DNA from: Progne subis subis
Taxonomy: Eukaryota > Chordata > Aves > Passeriformes > Hirundinidae
NCBI GenBank assembly: GCA_022316685.1
Contig: JAKJHU010000136.1
Location: 1,178,001-1,242,000, forward strand
Direction: 5' to 3'
DNA: 64,000 nucleotides
The notes beneath the pieces are model-generated. The model saw only the letters and a program-made list of their open reading frames with translations. It did no database searches and was not told where the DNA came from. The position numbers and the translations under genes were made by a program. Positions 12,806-26,164 of this stretch are shown one piece after another (positions within the stretch are counted from its first letter, which is position 1; each line of letters opens with the position of its first letter).

Positions 12806-15601
12806 GCAAGCAGTGCCAGCATCCTTGTGTGGATGAGGCTGGGGCTGCTGCTTGGCTTTGTTTTTGTTGTTGTTGGGGTTTTTTTTGTTTGGTTGGTTTT
12901 TTAATTCAAATAAACATTGTAGTCCTACTCTTTGAACGGTTGAAGGACATGGGAGCCTCTTTTTCCCAGACACTTCTTCTGGGAATCTGTGCTCCCTCTG
13001 CAGAGCACAGGAAAAACAAACCAGAAATTTTGGGTTTTCGGATCAAGATAAATAACTATTGTTCTGCCCTCCCCCCTGCCTCTTTCCCTTCCCACCATCT
13101 CCCCAGCTGCCTTCCCTCCACGAGAGCATCCCTCGGGAACTCCTCTGTCCCACATGAGGACAGAGACTCCTCTGTCCCTGTGCAGTCCTCAGATAGCACA
13201 TCTCCTGCTGAGGCATGAGAGCAGTTCTCATTATGTCTTTCCCTCTGTGTCCACAGCTCCAAAAACCAGGCCCAAATCAGAAAAAAAGTCGGTTTGTGGC
13301 TTCCAGGGCCTCTGCAGCCCATGAGTATCCAATGCCATGGCCTGAGGTCGGCTGCAGCCTGGGTTAGATCTGGGTGCCACGGGAGAATAATGGATGATGA
13401 ACTCCTCTGTTTTACACTAAAATAGGACCCCATGAGCTTACCCTGCAAAAGCTTTATCTTTTCAGGGTTTCCCCATCAGGAGCTAATTTTATATAATCCC
13501 TGCTATAACAAATCTCTTCCCAGGCCTCAGGCACTTGGACAGAATTTGTGTTCATCAGCTGTTGGGACCTGTGGTTAAAATGGGAGGAGCAGGAAATGAG
13601 GGTGTCTGTGTGGCAGGGGGTGGAAAATCTCTTTGCCAAAAGAAAAGAACCGTGCCAAACCACAGGACCTTGCCTACGAGGAGAGGAAGAAGAAGGGTCC
13701 TCAGAGTCCTAGGAAATGCTAGTATGGCATATGGGGTGTAGATGTGATCATAAATTGATATATAAAAAAATCCAGTAAGGCCCTTGGCTAACTCTAATCA
13801 CTCAGGCAATTTTGGGGCTGCAAGAGCAGCAAGTGTGGCTCTGCATCCCTGCATGGTTTTGGGAGTTATGGGGAAGGAGCATTTATTGGGAGTGAGTAAG
13901 TGAGATGCTGCTCCCAGCCTCATCCTCACTGAGCAGCTGCCAGCAGCTCCTGGTAGTTTGGCTTCTCTTGGAGATGTAAATAGCTGTAAGAGGCTCCAGG
14001 GGCATTGAAGGCAGGTGATCCCAAAACAGAGAGGAAGCTGGAGAATGCTGGGAATACCAGGGACAAACACCACTGCTTATATCCTCCTTGGAGCTCTGCA
14101 GGAGCCCAGGGAGATGGTGCTGTTCCTGAAGAGTAAGGAACTCCCTGAAGTGGAAGGCGCTGAAGCCTTATCCAGCTGCTGCTTTGTGCTCTCTCTTTGG
14201 GAGAGGCACCACAGTATCTCCCCTGAGGCAACTGGAAATTGGGAGTGTTTTCTGCTCATAAAGGACCCTGTTTTCCCTCCATGGTAATAATGGGCTCTGA
14301 TTCCCAAACCCCTTCCCACATGGGGACTCTTTCCATGACAAGAACCAGATTGGTAAGTGAGGGTTGCACTGGTGCTATTAATTAAAAAAAAAAAAAAAAA
14401 AAATGGGGGGAGGCTGAGACTTAGGCCCTAGTAGGTGGCAATCAACCAATAAATGAATCCCATTCTTAAAAATCCCGGGAAGAAGACTCTGCAGGTAAGT
14501 CTGGAGAGCAAGCATAGGAAAGCACAAAAGTATTGCTTAATATATAACCAGAGCCCTCCTTGATGCAGCTTAAGCCTCTCTCTTACTACTTCTTCCATCT
14601 ACCACAACGTCTGGGGAAGGATGAATCCATTCCTCTGTCCTGAGTGAATCTGAAGGTCATGATCATCCATCTTCTAGACTAAACAATCCTCATTCTTTCA
14701 CTCTTTCCACATAAATCTTGTCTTCTTTCTCTTCTCGCTGATCCCTCTTGGACTCTCTCCAGTTAATTCCCATCCTGCTTCCTGGGAGCAGTCACCACAT
14801 TCCCAGCTTCTTCTTTGATGTGAAATGACAGCCTGTGGTGTGGAACTGCTGGGTGAAAGTGAAGGTCTGGGCTTACCCAGGGCAGGGCGTGGGGATGGTG
14901 GGATAGAAATTTTCCCCTTGGGAAATGCAAGTACCAGGCAGGACGTGCGGGCAGTTGCTCCCACGTTATTCCTGCACTGGGTCAGGGGGTGCTGGGGGCT
15001 GATATGGGGAGCAGAGTTCCCAGGAGGGAGGGCATGCCTGAGTGCCAGTCCAGGAGAAGCTGTCCCAGAGCAAAGCAAACCGATCACATCCTGTGTGTGC
15101 TTATGCTCCTCTTTGACCAACAAACGCCCCATTTCTACTTCCCAACAGCTTGCACCCAACGTGTGTATTCTTTTGAGATCAGAGCTGCTTTACTGCTGAA
15201 CCCTGAGGACATGACTAAGAAAATCCTCTTTTTCCCAGTTCCTAGTCCTTAAGGCAAGTTCCTTCTTCCTGCCCCCACCTCATCTGTGTGTTTTCATCTG
15301 CGGGATAAGTATGTGTTAAAGAGAGACTGGTTTGATGTTTCACTGTGAGGTTCCTGGTTCTAAGTCCTGGATCACACAGACACTTGAACATGAGCTTAAT
15401 TGCTGCACTTGCAAATAGAGACCAGACTTGCTTGTGCATGAGAACACAGCAGGATATGGAGGCGTTGTGGAGCACTGAGACATTTCCCTGATGCAGATCT
15501 GCATCTGGATTTACTGTGCCTGGAGCTGGGCAGTGATGTAAAGCTGCAGCATGGTGCAGTAGTGACATGGCCAGTTGTCCCACTGTCCTTGCCCTGGTGA
15601 G
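12806..15601. other. No gene seen (intergenic)
   Basis: Includes a T-rich block at 12855-12905 and a run of A's at 14384-14403. No conserved coding frame and no nameable repeat. Confidence 0.45.
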
Positions 15602-16024
15602 GCCTTGGGAAGGCTGACCTTGAAACAGAGACTGGACAGAGCTGGAGAATGAAAGCAGATATTCATTGAAGGGGAACACCTTGGGCAGCACAAGAGCCTG
15701 AGCAGGGCTACGCCCAAGGTGGACTTAGAACAGTCACAAAATGAACGACCGGTCATGAGGTCTCACATTTTTGTAAGTTTTTGCCCATTTGCATATTGAG
15801 GTTTAATTGTCCAATTACAGCTTCAGGTTGTGAGGTCCCATCCTTCTTGTTCCTCCCTTCAGTCCACCGTTGTTTGTGCTTTTGGGCCTGAGAGATGTCC
15901 TCCAGCAGGAAACAGATTTGTGCTCTGTGCAGAGAGCTGAGTGACACTGAATATGAGCTCAGAACTGCACCCCTGGGCAGCACAGAACCTGAAAAACATG
16001 AAAGCTGAAACTTAAGGCATCACT
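15602..16024 (-). mobile_element. LTR-like interspersed repeat, copy 2
   Basis: About 423 bp matching the block at 2497-2929, but lacking two short segments present there, around the 'tccttggtgtccagcag' and 'tgtccctactctg' stretches. It is flanked by GTGAG on both sides (15597-15601 and 16025-16029), which looks like a 5-bp target duplication of the kind retroviral integrases leave. The boundaries this implies do not begin TG and end CA, so the exact ends remain uncertain. Confidence 0.6.
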
Positions 16025-16029
16025 GTGAG

Positions 16030-18488
16030 CATCCATCCTATGGGGCATCTCTATGGCACCAAGAGCTCTGGCCCCTTGCATCATAAGGCTTTGTCCCAGC
16101 CTGTTCAGTGCCCAGCTTTTCCCACTGCAGCATCCTCCAGGTGCAGACAAAGCCCAAGCTTTAGTGCCTGGGATAGCCAGGCCCCGTTTATAATTCACTC
16201 TGCTTGTCAAGGAAAAATGCTGATAAGACATGTTTGCTCTCTGTGGGTATCCCTACCTGGCTGCTATGCAAAGCCCCCAAGAGCAAACAGAAGAGAAATG
16301 AGCTGTATTTGGGACTGCTGGAATACAAGCAGGACAGCCACGCTGTGTGTGGAGCCAAATGCTTTGCATAGTTGTGCTGTCAGCAAACACAGGCAGCCAG
16401 AGCAGGGAACCAGGTGCTGGCACAGCTTCTTTCTTAGCTCCTATTTGCCTTTGCATTTGTTATCTTGGACATAAAGAGCTCTGCAAGCCAGGGATTTGGG
16501 CAGTTAACCTCAAATAAACCCCAAAAGACCTACTTCAGTGAAGTGTAACAGAGTCTGTTGAACCTAATGGAGCTGCTCTCACCGAGAGTGATTTGGACTT
16601 TCAAGGTTTACTGTTTCCTGGAAGTTAATGGCATTTGGGGGCATTTTGTGCTTTGCGTCCAATTTTGATTACTGCTTTTACACCTTGGCTTTGTGTCTGG
16701 CTCCTGTGCACAACTGAGTGTGTGCACACTTGTGTGAGGGAGAACAGGCAGCAGTGAAAGGACGCACCAGTGCAAAGACGGATATTTGGGCTTGCTGGGA
16801 AATAGCCCTTCTACTCAGACAGCAAATATCTGACACTGAGCAAGAAAATCAGATGTGCTGTTTGACAGAGAGGGTCCCTGCAAAACAAGATTTGACCCAC
16901 CAGCAGATTATTTCATAGCTTCACCCAGCCCCGGTACTTAAAAATATTGTTTAGGATCAAAGTACCCTGCAGGCAGCTGGTTTTATTTCTTTAAACAAAA
17001 CCCAGTCATGCTTTATGAGGTCATCAAGCTCTCAAAGAGTGACTTGGGGAATACAGCTGCAGATGGCCAGTGATGGGATGAAATGGAACCCTTTGGAGAG
17101 ACCACAAGCAGCTGACAGCCTTCACAGGTGGAGCTGGTGCAGGAGCTCTGCTCCTGCTCCTAGAGATGGTGATTCACTGGTGGCTAAAGGGAGGTCACAG
17201 CAATCAGAAGTGCTGGTCTCAGCTCCTGGCAGGCAGACGGACTTGGATCCTTTCCAGCTCTAATGCTGATTTCTTGAGGACTTTCGGGTGCTCAGGTGCC
17301 GGCTGGAAAATAAGCCTTGTCATGGCCTGTGAGAAAGGGAGACAGGGATTGAGGTTAAATATAGGCTTTGACCAAGCAGGAGTTATCCAGATGGGTCTGA
17401 CCTCCTGCTCTACGTAATCACCATCATTGAAATAAAATACAGATCCAGCCATTTGGAGGCTCTGGAAGATAAAAGCCTGGCTGCATCTGCTGCATCTCCT
17501 AAAAGCATCAAGCAGTTCAATACAGCTTCCAGGACTTGTGATGTGACCTGACTAGGAGCAGCAAACCAGAAAGAAAGCACCCCCACTTGGAGTGGCTTCT
17601 GGACAAAGACTGGCCCCATCTCCTGTTGGAAAAGCATGGCCAGAGGCAGGCAGGGACAGAGAGAATTAAACCCTTTTGAAACCCTCTTCTTAAATAGGAT
17701 CAGAGGCCAGCCACAGTTTGGAAATTCAGGAGGCTATATCCCATTCTCTCATTGTCCTCGCTGTCAAGAAGGATTTCTTACTATTTAATTCCTTTATAAA
17801 GATGAAGCAGCGCTGTGTGTTTACAGCTCTCCTGGTGACTTCAGTAAGCCTGACTGACATCTCTGTAGGAGCACGGTGCAAGCTGACATAGCTCAGCTCT
17901 AGTCTCAGGTCTGCGCTCTTCAAACACACACAATCTATCCCGAGGCTCTGCTGGCTTCCTGCTGCCCCTGGTTTGTGCCTGGTGGTTGTGCGTGTTGGGG
18001 AAGCCTGAGAGCGCTGATTTAACCCAGACAGAGCCACCAAGCTGGAGCGGTCCCTCCTCCCCTCCCTGCTGAGGAGAGGGCAGGTTGTTTACGTGCTGCT
18101 CAAAGGTACCCAGGTCCTGAAAATCTTACTCAATTTTGCCTGCTACTTGGGATTTCTTGTTGGCATGTCTGGTATCAGCAGATCCAGCTGAAACCTGACG
18201 TCCCTAAACAAACCCTGCCTTCAAAGCCAGGCTTGCAACATCCTCCGCAAGGTTTCTGGCTTGGCATCGCCCTGCTCAGAGTTTCCTTGAAACACTCCCT
18301 TGTTAGCCCGGGAACAGGATGCATCGCTTGGATGGGTGTTGAGGCTGCCCAGGGGCCAGGCGGCGAGGGGATTTATGAGACGTGGAGAACGGAGCCTGGA
18401 GGAAAATAACCAGGTAATGGGAAAGTGGCCTGGAGGAGCCAGCCGGGCTGTTTGCGTGCGGCTGGACCGTGCTGTGCCACCTCCGAGG
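16030..18488. other. No gene seen (intergenic)
   Basis: Unique-looking sequence of moderate GC content, without a recognisable coding frame or repeat. Confidence 0.45.
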
Positions 18489-19056
18489 CACAGCCCCGGG
18501 CCAGCCTCACGCACCAAACCCACACGAGGCACAGCCCCAGGCCGGCCTCACGCACCAAACCCACACGAGGCACAGCCCCAGGCCAGCCTCACGCACCAAA
18601 CCCACACGAGGCACAGCCCCGGGCCAGCCTCACGCACCAAACCCACACGAGGCACAGCCCCAGGCCAGCCTCACGCACCAAACCCACACGAGGCACAGCC
18701 CCAGGCCGGCCTCACACACCAAACCCACACGAGGCACAGCCTCTGGGCAGCCTCACACACCAAACCCACACGAGGCACAGCCTCTGGGCGGCCTCACGCA
18801 CCAAACCCACACGAGGCACAGCCCCAGGCCGGCCTCACACACCGAACCCACACGAGGCACAGCCTCTGGGCAGCCTCACACACTGAACCCACACAAGGCA
18901 CAGCCTCTGGGCAGCCTCACACACTGAACCCACACGAGGCACAGCCTCTGGGCGGCCTCACACACCAAACCCACACGAGGCACAGCCTCTGGGCGGCCTC
19001 ACGCACCGAACCCACACGAGGCACAGCCTCTGGGCGGCCTCACGCACCAAACCCCG
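18489..19056 (+). repeat. 41-bp minisatellite, about 14 units
   Basis: Thirteen full units and one partial unit of a 41-bp repeat, each starting CACAGCC and ending CACACGAGG. There are two unit types: one with 'cccc(a/g)ggcc' and one with 'ctctgggc' after CACAGC. Units 1-6 and 9 are the first type; units 7, 8 and 10-14 are the second. Because 41 is not a multiple of 3 and the unit lacks stops, all three plus-strand frames stay open, giving long but artefactual frames with a repeated KPTRGTA peptide. It should not be annotated as a gene. Confidence 0.95.
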
Positions 19057-19230
19057 CACCAGCGTGGGACTGTGCATGGAGCCGTGCAGGCTCAGGCTGG
19101 CAGCACTTATCGGAGAAGCTGTGCCCAGGCTGGAGGCACAGAGAGCTCCTTTAGCATCCTCTGGGGTGAGGAGCCCCTGCCCCTGTGAGTGCCAGCTGGG
19201 GTGAGCACCAGCGGGGGCACAGAAATGCCA

Positions 19231-19292
19231 AGGAAGGAAGGAAGGAAGGAAGGAAGGAAGGAAGGAAGGAGGGAAGGAAGGAAGGAAGGAAG
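19231..19292 (+). repeat. (GGAA)n microsatellite
   Basis: An almost perfect GGAA/AAGG tetranucleotide run of about 62 bp with one GGGA interruption. Confidence 0.95.
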
Positions 19293-22077
19293 TGCTGTTG
19301 GGGAGCTGCCGCCCCGCAGCAGCTCTGTGCAAGCTGAGCAGTTCCCTTTGCAGAGTGCTGCTTTTGGAATGGCATCACCCAGGGAGAGCCCCGGGGGCAC
19401 TCCTGCCCTGCAGGGGCAGCGCAGCTGCGGGTCAGACCCTTGGGCGCCGTAAATCGGGGGCTGGGCGCTCAGTTCTGATGAGAACTGCCTTACCTGGATT
19501 AGTCATTTACAGCCAATTGCTCTTTTATGGATTCTGTGTCTGGTTTTCCAACATAATTCTTCCTTACCCTGTCTCAGACTCTGTTGAGTCTGGTCCCTCG
19601 CTCTCTGTAATTGAAATATAAGCATTGCTGTGCATCAGACAGACCTGGGGTTTCTTTCTGTGATTTTTTTTTTTTTTTCCCCCTCCTAATTTCTTTCATG
19701 GTGGCCCATGGGATTATGGCTGTAACTTTAAATACCTTCCACCACCACGAGCTGAAATGAGGTTGGGGAACAGGAAGAATTAAAATATGCTTCAAAGCAC
19801 TACACAGGAGGAATACAAATAGAAACAGATAGCTTGAATTTAATCTTTTATAGGCTATTTCATAGAGAGTAATATCAGCTCAGGAGGGGTTAGTGCCTCT
19901 GGTAAGGGTAGAAGGAGACAGCTGCCTGCTACCCTCTCCTCCCAGAGTCCTTTATGGAGAAGCTTCTATGCTCCACAGCGGGCAAAAGCAGGGTCACACT
20001 TTTTCTTCAGCTCTCCAATCAAATTGTTGCCTAAATGCCCACCTCTGCCTGGCAAGGTATCCTTCATTCCTCTCAGTGCAGGCCTGTGGTCCTAAAGAAG
20101 ACTAAAAGGAAATAAAATCCTCAGCTAAAATGGTTGTTCTGGTTGTGCCCACTGATGGTCTCCAGCTGAGCAAGGTGCCGACCTGCGCAGGGCAAAGCAA
20201 GCACAGAGCGCTTGCAGCCTGTGAAAACATCACATCTGCCTCTTCCTGGGGTGGAAAATCATTCCAAAAAAAGGCTGTAGCAAGTGCTGGAAATTCGAAC
20301 TGAAAAGTTAATAGCAGGTTAAAGTAGCAAAACGTGTGCTTGCCCACACCCCTTGTTTACTGAAGGCATATGTGAAAGTCAGAATAGACAGACGCCCTTC
20401 GCTCCTCGCTGTCATTTATCACACAGCAACCCCAGTAACAGGTCACTGGCCCTGCCTGGGATGGAGTCACTTCTGCATCTTCAAAAGGCACAAATCATCC
20501 CAAGACAGCCAGAAGAAATTGTACCAGCCACGTGTTCAGGGCACCTGGGCTCGGCCGAGCCGGGGTGATTTATGTCAGGAGCTCCAGGGCGCGGAGCCTC
20601 TGCTCGGACATCGGCCAGAGACCCGATGTCAGCAGGAGAGCTTCCCCAAGTGACTGAGGGCTTTCCTGAGCAATAGCCATGTTCACTGCAGGGCAGGAAG
20701 GAGCTGGATGGGAGCCCTGGCACAGGGAGGTTTGGGCATCCTTCACCTGCAGCTGCTCACCCACCTCCGAAGCTGAAGAAACGCCTCAAGGGTGCACTTG
20801 CCATGGGTGAGGGTGCTCTGTCGGCCTCGGGGATGTGGGCTCACATCCTGCTGAACCAAGAAGGTCTTGGACAAAGGAATCCCAGTGAGAAAGAGTGTTT
20901 GGTGCACTTAAAGCAAGAAGATAAACTGCCTCAATCAGGTGTGTTTACAGCTTGGTCCCATCATCCACGCTGACCTTTTCCTTACCCACAATTATCCTCC
21001 CTGCTCATAAAACCCCTTTTTGTGCAAGGCTGTAAGACTAAATGGGTGCATTATGGCCTTTTGTGTATTTGGAGGGATTACCCTGCAGTGCTGGTTCTCC
21101 AAGTTTTAGCTTAGCAAGGGAAAACCCAATGTCAAAATGCTCTGGACTTCAGGATCACGGCCACCCCTCTCCTCGTTCATCTTAATTTTCCCTCTACCTT
21201 TTTATCAGTGCTAATTCACCGAGTTCAGCTGGACTCTAATCTAAAAGAAATGGAAGAAATGAAGAACAGCATCTCCAAAAGAAGCTGCAAACACAGGAAT
21301 GAAAAGCTGGGTGGAGTGGGCCACTCACCTTTTCTGGAAGATCTATCTTCAGTGTTGAGAAACGTGTTTATTTTTATCTAGAAACTGCACAGCAACTACC
21401 AGCCCCACCAGATTCAAGCCTTGTGCTCTTTCCCCTGAAGTCAGTGATGGTATTTGCATGAATCATTAAAAAAAGGGAAGAGTTTTGCTGTCTCCAGCAA
21501 GTTCTCCTGCGCAGGGCGACGGGTGGGAGACTCAGTCACAGGCTGGTGCTTACGTCTGTGCCGCATATTTCACAGCAGAGCTGTAGGGTTGCTGACTGTC
21601 ACCTCACATAGTCCCATGGTTACGTCTTTTCCCAAATATAGGAAAAGCCTGGTAACTGCTGACATCAGGTGGTCCTGCTCCCAGTCAGCCCCTATCACCT
21701 CATCAGCCCTTAAACCCTGCAGATTTACAATAATTGCAAACTGGGAAACAGGGATGTGGGGAAGGGAAGGCTCAAAGGCAAAAAAAAGAGATGTTTATCT
21801 TTTTACATAAAAATAAACATAACATGAAATAAGAATAATAAAGGTAAGGAAAGAATCTGAGAAAAGATTGCGATGTAAATTGTCATTATTAAGAAAAACA
21901 AGGGTGAGGGGAGATGGAAAAGAGCCTTCTGGTCCTGCATGTGCTCTGGAGTGGTGTGAAGCATGGGCGGTGCTGTGAGGCTTCTTGAAACTCTTGATAA
22001 TATGTAACTCGCAGAGCATGTAGCATTAGCAAGGGGTATTTATGAGCACAGGAACAAAAAGTGCAATGAGGTTACCT
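19293..22077. other. No gene seen (intergenic)
   Basis: Contains a T-run near 19665-19680 and an AT-rich tract at 21780-21870. No coding frame with recognisable content. Confidence 0.45.
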
Positions 22078-22622
22078 TGAGACATCCTGCTCTGTCACTG
22101 AGACACACAAAGCAGTCACACGCAGACAAGAGATTTTTGCAGAGGTTCTTCTGATCCAGCTCACAGCCGAGAGAGCAGGAGAGAAGAGGTCCCTTTGTTT
22201 ATTTTTTACTTTTTATACATTTGGGGGTCTAGCAGAAGATTGGCTTTTTGGGGTTTCCACCCCTCAGCCTCAGCGGCCAGACCAATTGTCAGTTACAATT
22301 GTTTTCAGGTTAGAAATATGCAAACAAAGGACAAAGAATGAAAAACAAAGGATTTGTTTATGTTACATCTGTGTGAAAACGTAGAAAACTGCTCTAATAT
22401 TGTACAGTAACTAAAAGATCTTACTCCATTTATGAAAATCAAAAGGCTAATAAAAAACTCAGAAAAACCAGGGTAACACTGCTCGTCTGCCCCGTGTGCT
22501 TGGAGGGGTTTGTGCTGGCTCACATGCAGGTGCCTTGATCCATCACCAGGGGTTTCCCTCTGGAAATGGAGCTTTCTGCGCACTGCTGCTTCAAGGAGCA
22601 AGCTCTGCTGAGAGGAGCTGAC
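22078..22622 (-). mobile_element. LTR-like block (solo LTR candidate)
   Basis: Read on the minus strand, the block starts TGTCAGCTCC and ends GGATGTCTCA. Within it, TATAAAAAGT (around 22208-22217) is followed about 14 nt later by AATAAA, and then by a GC-richer stretch and a CT-rich tail. That is the compact promoter-plus-poly(A) arrangement of a retroviral LTR. No matching target duplication was found at these edges, so the ends are approximate. No internal retroviral genes lie next to it. Confidence 0.45.
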
Positions 22623-25002
22623 AGTGTTCCACCTGTGACGTGGCTCTGGGTCAAACTGGGCTTATGGTGACACCAGGGCTGCAGGTGAGGTCCTGCTATC
22701 CTGCTGTCCCCACTCCATCAAAGCTGCAGTCTGGGCAGCTTCAGCAGGTACCTGAGGTGCCCATCAGCAGGGTATGGCCAGCACTTCAGCGTGGGAATGG
22801 TGGTGGGCAGCTCCACTGAGCTCCTTGGGTATTTGAGCACAAGGCAGATTCCAGGACCTGCTGGGCTTTCTGAGCCACTCCCAGCATACCCAGGATGTTG
22901 GCAGGTACTCCAGGGAAGCTCCTTCTCGTCTGCAAAGCCAAACTGGAGTCACTTGGTGCACCCTGTAATTCCCCTCTTTTGCCACAGCCTGGGGAGGAGA
23001 GACGTAAACTGCAAACTGCCCGATTACCCAAACTTGGGTGATTCCTGAGCTGCATCTTGCCCAAGGAGGCAGGGAGGAAAACTGAAAATATTCGTGCAGT
23101 TGGGCAAGTTGGGGCCCAAGAGCACTCTAAGAATGTGTGTGATTAGATCAGGACCAGTTGCTGTGTGTGAGCTCTCTCCCTGTTAGCACATCTGCCAGTT
23201 CATAAATGTCCATGGAAGCAAAAAAAGCTGCATCTGCCTTTAATTGGGACAGATAAACTGCAGGCAAGCCAAATTCCTAGGCATGTCTGCACATGTCTAT
23301 GCAGAGCTGTAGTCTCTCTTGGTGATCTCATTTAAACATAGGCAAAATGATTAAAAGATGACCTTCTCTTTTGTTTTGAAATGTAATTTTCCCTCAAAAA
23401 ATAAATAGGATGTTCCTGACAGCTGTGCAGCACACTGTGTTAGTGCATCCCCAAGTAGATCACAAAAAGAATTAAGTATTGGGTAGGGTTAGAATTTAAA
23501 ACTAAACTAACTGATATTCTGTCTGGAAATCCTGATTTATCAGAATTGAAACTAATTGGGGGAATAGGTATTCCCCTGAATATAGAAAGAACCCAACGGG
23601 TTCAGCACCGCTGAGAGCTAAATTTGAAATGTTATTTTCTGGACAGAAACAATGCTTGATTTGGCTTATATGAAAAAGCTGGAGATCATTATTTAAAAAA
23701 AAAAAAAAAAAAAAAAAAAGTCAAAATTCAAGCAAAACATCTTGAAAGTATTATAGTGGAGTCTTTTGGATAATAGCATTGTGAACATTTTAGAGATACA
23801 AAGCTTTACTTGAAGACAGATGCAGAAATAGCAAGACCTTGACAATACCTCCAGCACAGGAAGAGCATTCTGCCACCAGTTCTAGGAGATACAACCTCCC
23901 CATCCCTCTTTTGTGTGACGTGAGGGGCAGATGGGGCATGTCTGGGAATATCAGCTGCGTTTCCAAATCCTAGGCCAACCCCCAATCACTGAGATGATGC
24001 CCATCCCTTCCCCTCCTCCCCCTCCATCCCCAGAAGGCTCCTGGGAGCTGCTGGGAGCACCCTGTGGGTGCTGCTGGCTGAATCGCCCTAGGGGGCTCCA
24101 GGCTCTCCTCCCTCCAGCCCCTCCAGCCAAGGAGGAGTGGGAAATGCACATTTAAATCTGCCCATGGTCACTGGAGTTACAGGAGGGATTGACCCATTCC
24201 AAACCTGCCCTCCACGTGGCTTTCACAGATCTGCTATTTCTCTTAATTCAAACAAAAAGGAAATTTATTCTGTCCGTACCAACCAGCACTACTTTGGAGA
24301 GTTGGAACACTGTGTATCCCAACAGTCTTTTCCATACAAGCTGCTCATGCCATTCTCAAAAGGGGAGAGAAGAGAGAAGATGGTTTCAAGCAAGGAGGAG
24401 GCTGGCTGAGAGAACCTCCTGAGGTCTTCTTCAGCCTGAATTTTCCTTGGCTGTGAGAAATGGTTTGGGCTTTATTTTCATTCTTTAGGGAAGCACAGGT
24501 AGATCCTCTCATCACTTGTAAAAAGTCTTCTCTGGAACTATACTTGTTATTTTTGTGACTTTGATGCAGAAGAAGAGTAGATGGGCAGCTGGCAGGAGGT
24601 TTGTTTATGACTCCAGTGGTGTCTGGACTTGCTCTGGTGTTTGTGTCTCCAAAGTCTGACTCAAACCCCGTTCAAGCCAGTGGAAAGAATCCCAGCAGTT
24701 TAACAGATATAAAGCTGCCACTCTGGGAAGGATAAACTTCTGGTAACACAACCTTTCATAAATCTCTCCTCTTTCTGACGTGCTGGTGACTCTCCTCGGG
24801 CAGGGGTTTTGCTGGTGGTTCTTGGGGCATGCACAAACACATTTCTTCCTGCTGCTGCTACCCAGACTGACGCCGCACCAGCGCAACAGATTCTGGCACC
24901 AGTGCTGTACCCTCTGCACACACCAGATAAATGCTCTGCCCTTCCCTTGGGCAGGTCCTGGGCCTCTGGGCCTCCATCTGCTGCCCTCTTGCCTTTGCTT
25001 TG
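22623..25002. other. No gene seen (intergenic)
   Basis: Includes a 25-bp A-run at 23695-23719 and a perfect 8+8-bp inverted repeat at 23559-23576. Otherwise unassigned. Confidence 0.45.
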
Positions 25003-25105
25003 AGATCACAGAATGGTTTGGGTTGGAAGGGGCCTCCAAGCCCACCCCATTCCATGGGCAGGGACACCTCTCACCAGCCCAGCTTGCTCCAAGCCCCAGC
25101 CAGAC
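25003..25105 (-). mobile_element. CR1 LINE fragment, 3' tip
   Basis: The plus strand reads 'gatcacagaatggtttgggt', then 'tggaaggggcctccaagccc', then 'gcagggacacctctcaccag'. This is the reverse complement of the CR1 3' end, so the element is in minus orientation and reduced to about 100 bp. Confidence 0.85.
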
Positions 25106-26164
25106 CTGTGGCTCTACCTTTATCTCTGTCTGTCTGTATTTTGGCTGCCTAAATCTGTGTTCTAATGCTGCTGAGATCCTATGGAGGGCACCCACGGCCT
25201 CCATGGTGTGTCCCTTTCCTAATCCAAGCCCAACAAAATACTCACTTTAATTGATTATCGCTCTGAAAAGGCGCTGTTCTCCCCAAGGGTCTGGACGAGG
25301 CTCACAGAGAGAGTGGCACATTTCACCAGACCAAACAAGACAGGCAAAAGAGCCAAGCTTTTGCTCTGCCAGTCTTTCCTTGGGGCCTTTATTAAGAAAT
25401 TGCTCCATGGTCCCCCCTGCGCAAGGACAGCTTCCCGACGGATGTGTCAGCAAGGTCTGCGATTTGTAAGCCAAAGAAATGGTTTTGATAGCCCATAACT
25501 CACTTAACAAGGACTCGCCACACAAAAAATGGCTGCTCGTCTTCAAAGGAATGCTTCTGGAGAGCTACTTTGTGGCCAGTCACTCAACCTTACTGATCCT
25601 CATTAGACCAGGAAAGTACATGCTTTCCCTCCAGGAAGAGTATGGAAGTGTTGGAATTTCTAACGCTCAAAATGATTGAAACTGAGCAGTTTGAAATGCT
25701 AATTTTTCCTACAGCATGAAATTTAAAAGATGACCGTTTTCTTTCCCGTGTCCATTCTCATTATTTATCCGAACTTAGGCTGCGATTTACATCTCTAACA
25801 AGTAAAATGGATAAGCCAGATTCCTTCCAGGCTGCTGCATCCAATCTCCTTTGCCTGCTGCTGCTCCAGCCTTTACCAAACACCTGCACTGCCACCTTCT
25901 GCCTGTCTCACATCTCACAGCTGAATTTCCAACACGCTTCGGGGGTTTTTGTGCTCATCCTGCCGAATTCAGGATGTATGTCCTAGGAAACTTTGGAATA
26001 CAAAGAAGAAACCAGATGTGCATATGCACAATCAACATGGTCTGTAAACTGATTTTTTTCCTAAGCTGGTCTCTATTAATCAAGTGCTATGCTTACTTTC
26101 TAGCTTTAATTTGGAGGAAGGGAACTCTCCAGTGCTGTTCCCCATGACCCAAAAACATTAAAAT
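25106..26164. other. No gene seen (intergenic)
   Basis: No recognisable gene or repeat. Confidence 0.45.

Noticed and set aside
18300..19154. 284-codon frame and two overlapping ~150-codon frames rich in KPTRGTA
   Set aside because: Three frames of the same 41-bp minisatellite, whose unit lacks stops.
19231..19292. GGAA run as an ETS-factor enhancer
   Set aside because: GGAA microsatellites can bind ETS-family factors in special settings, but nothing here shows it does so.
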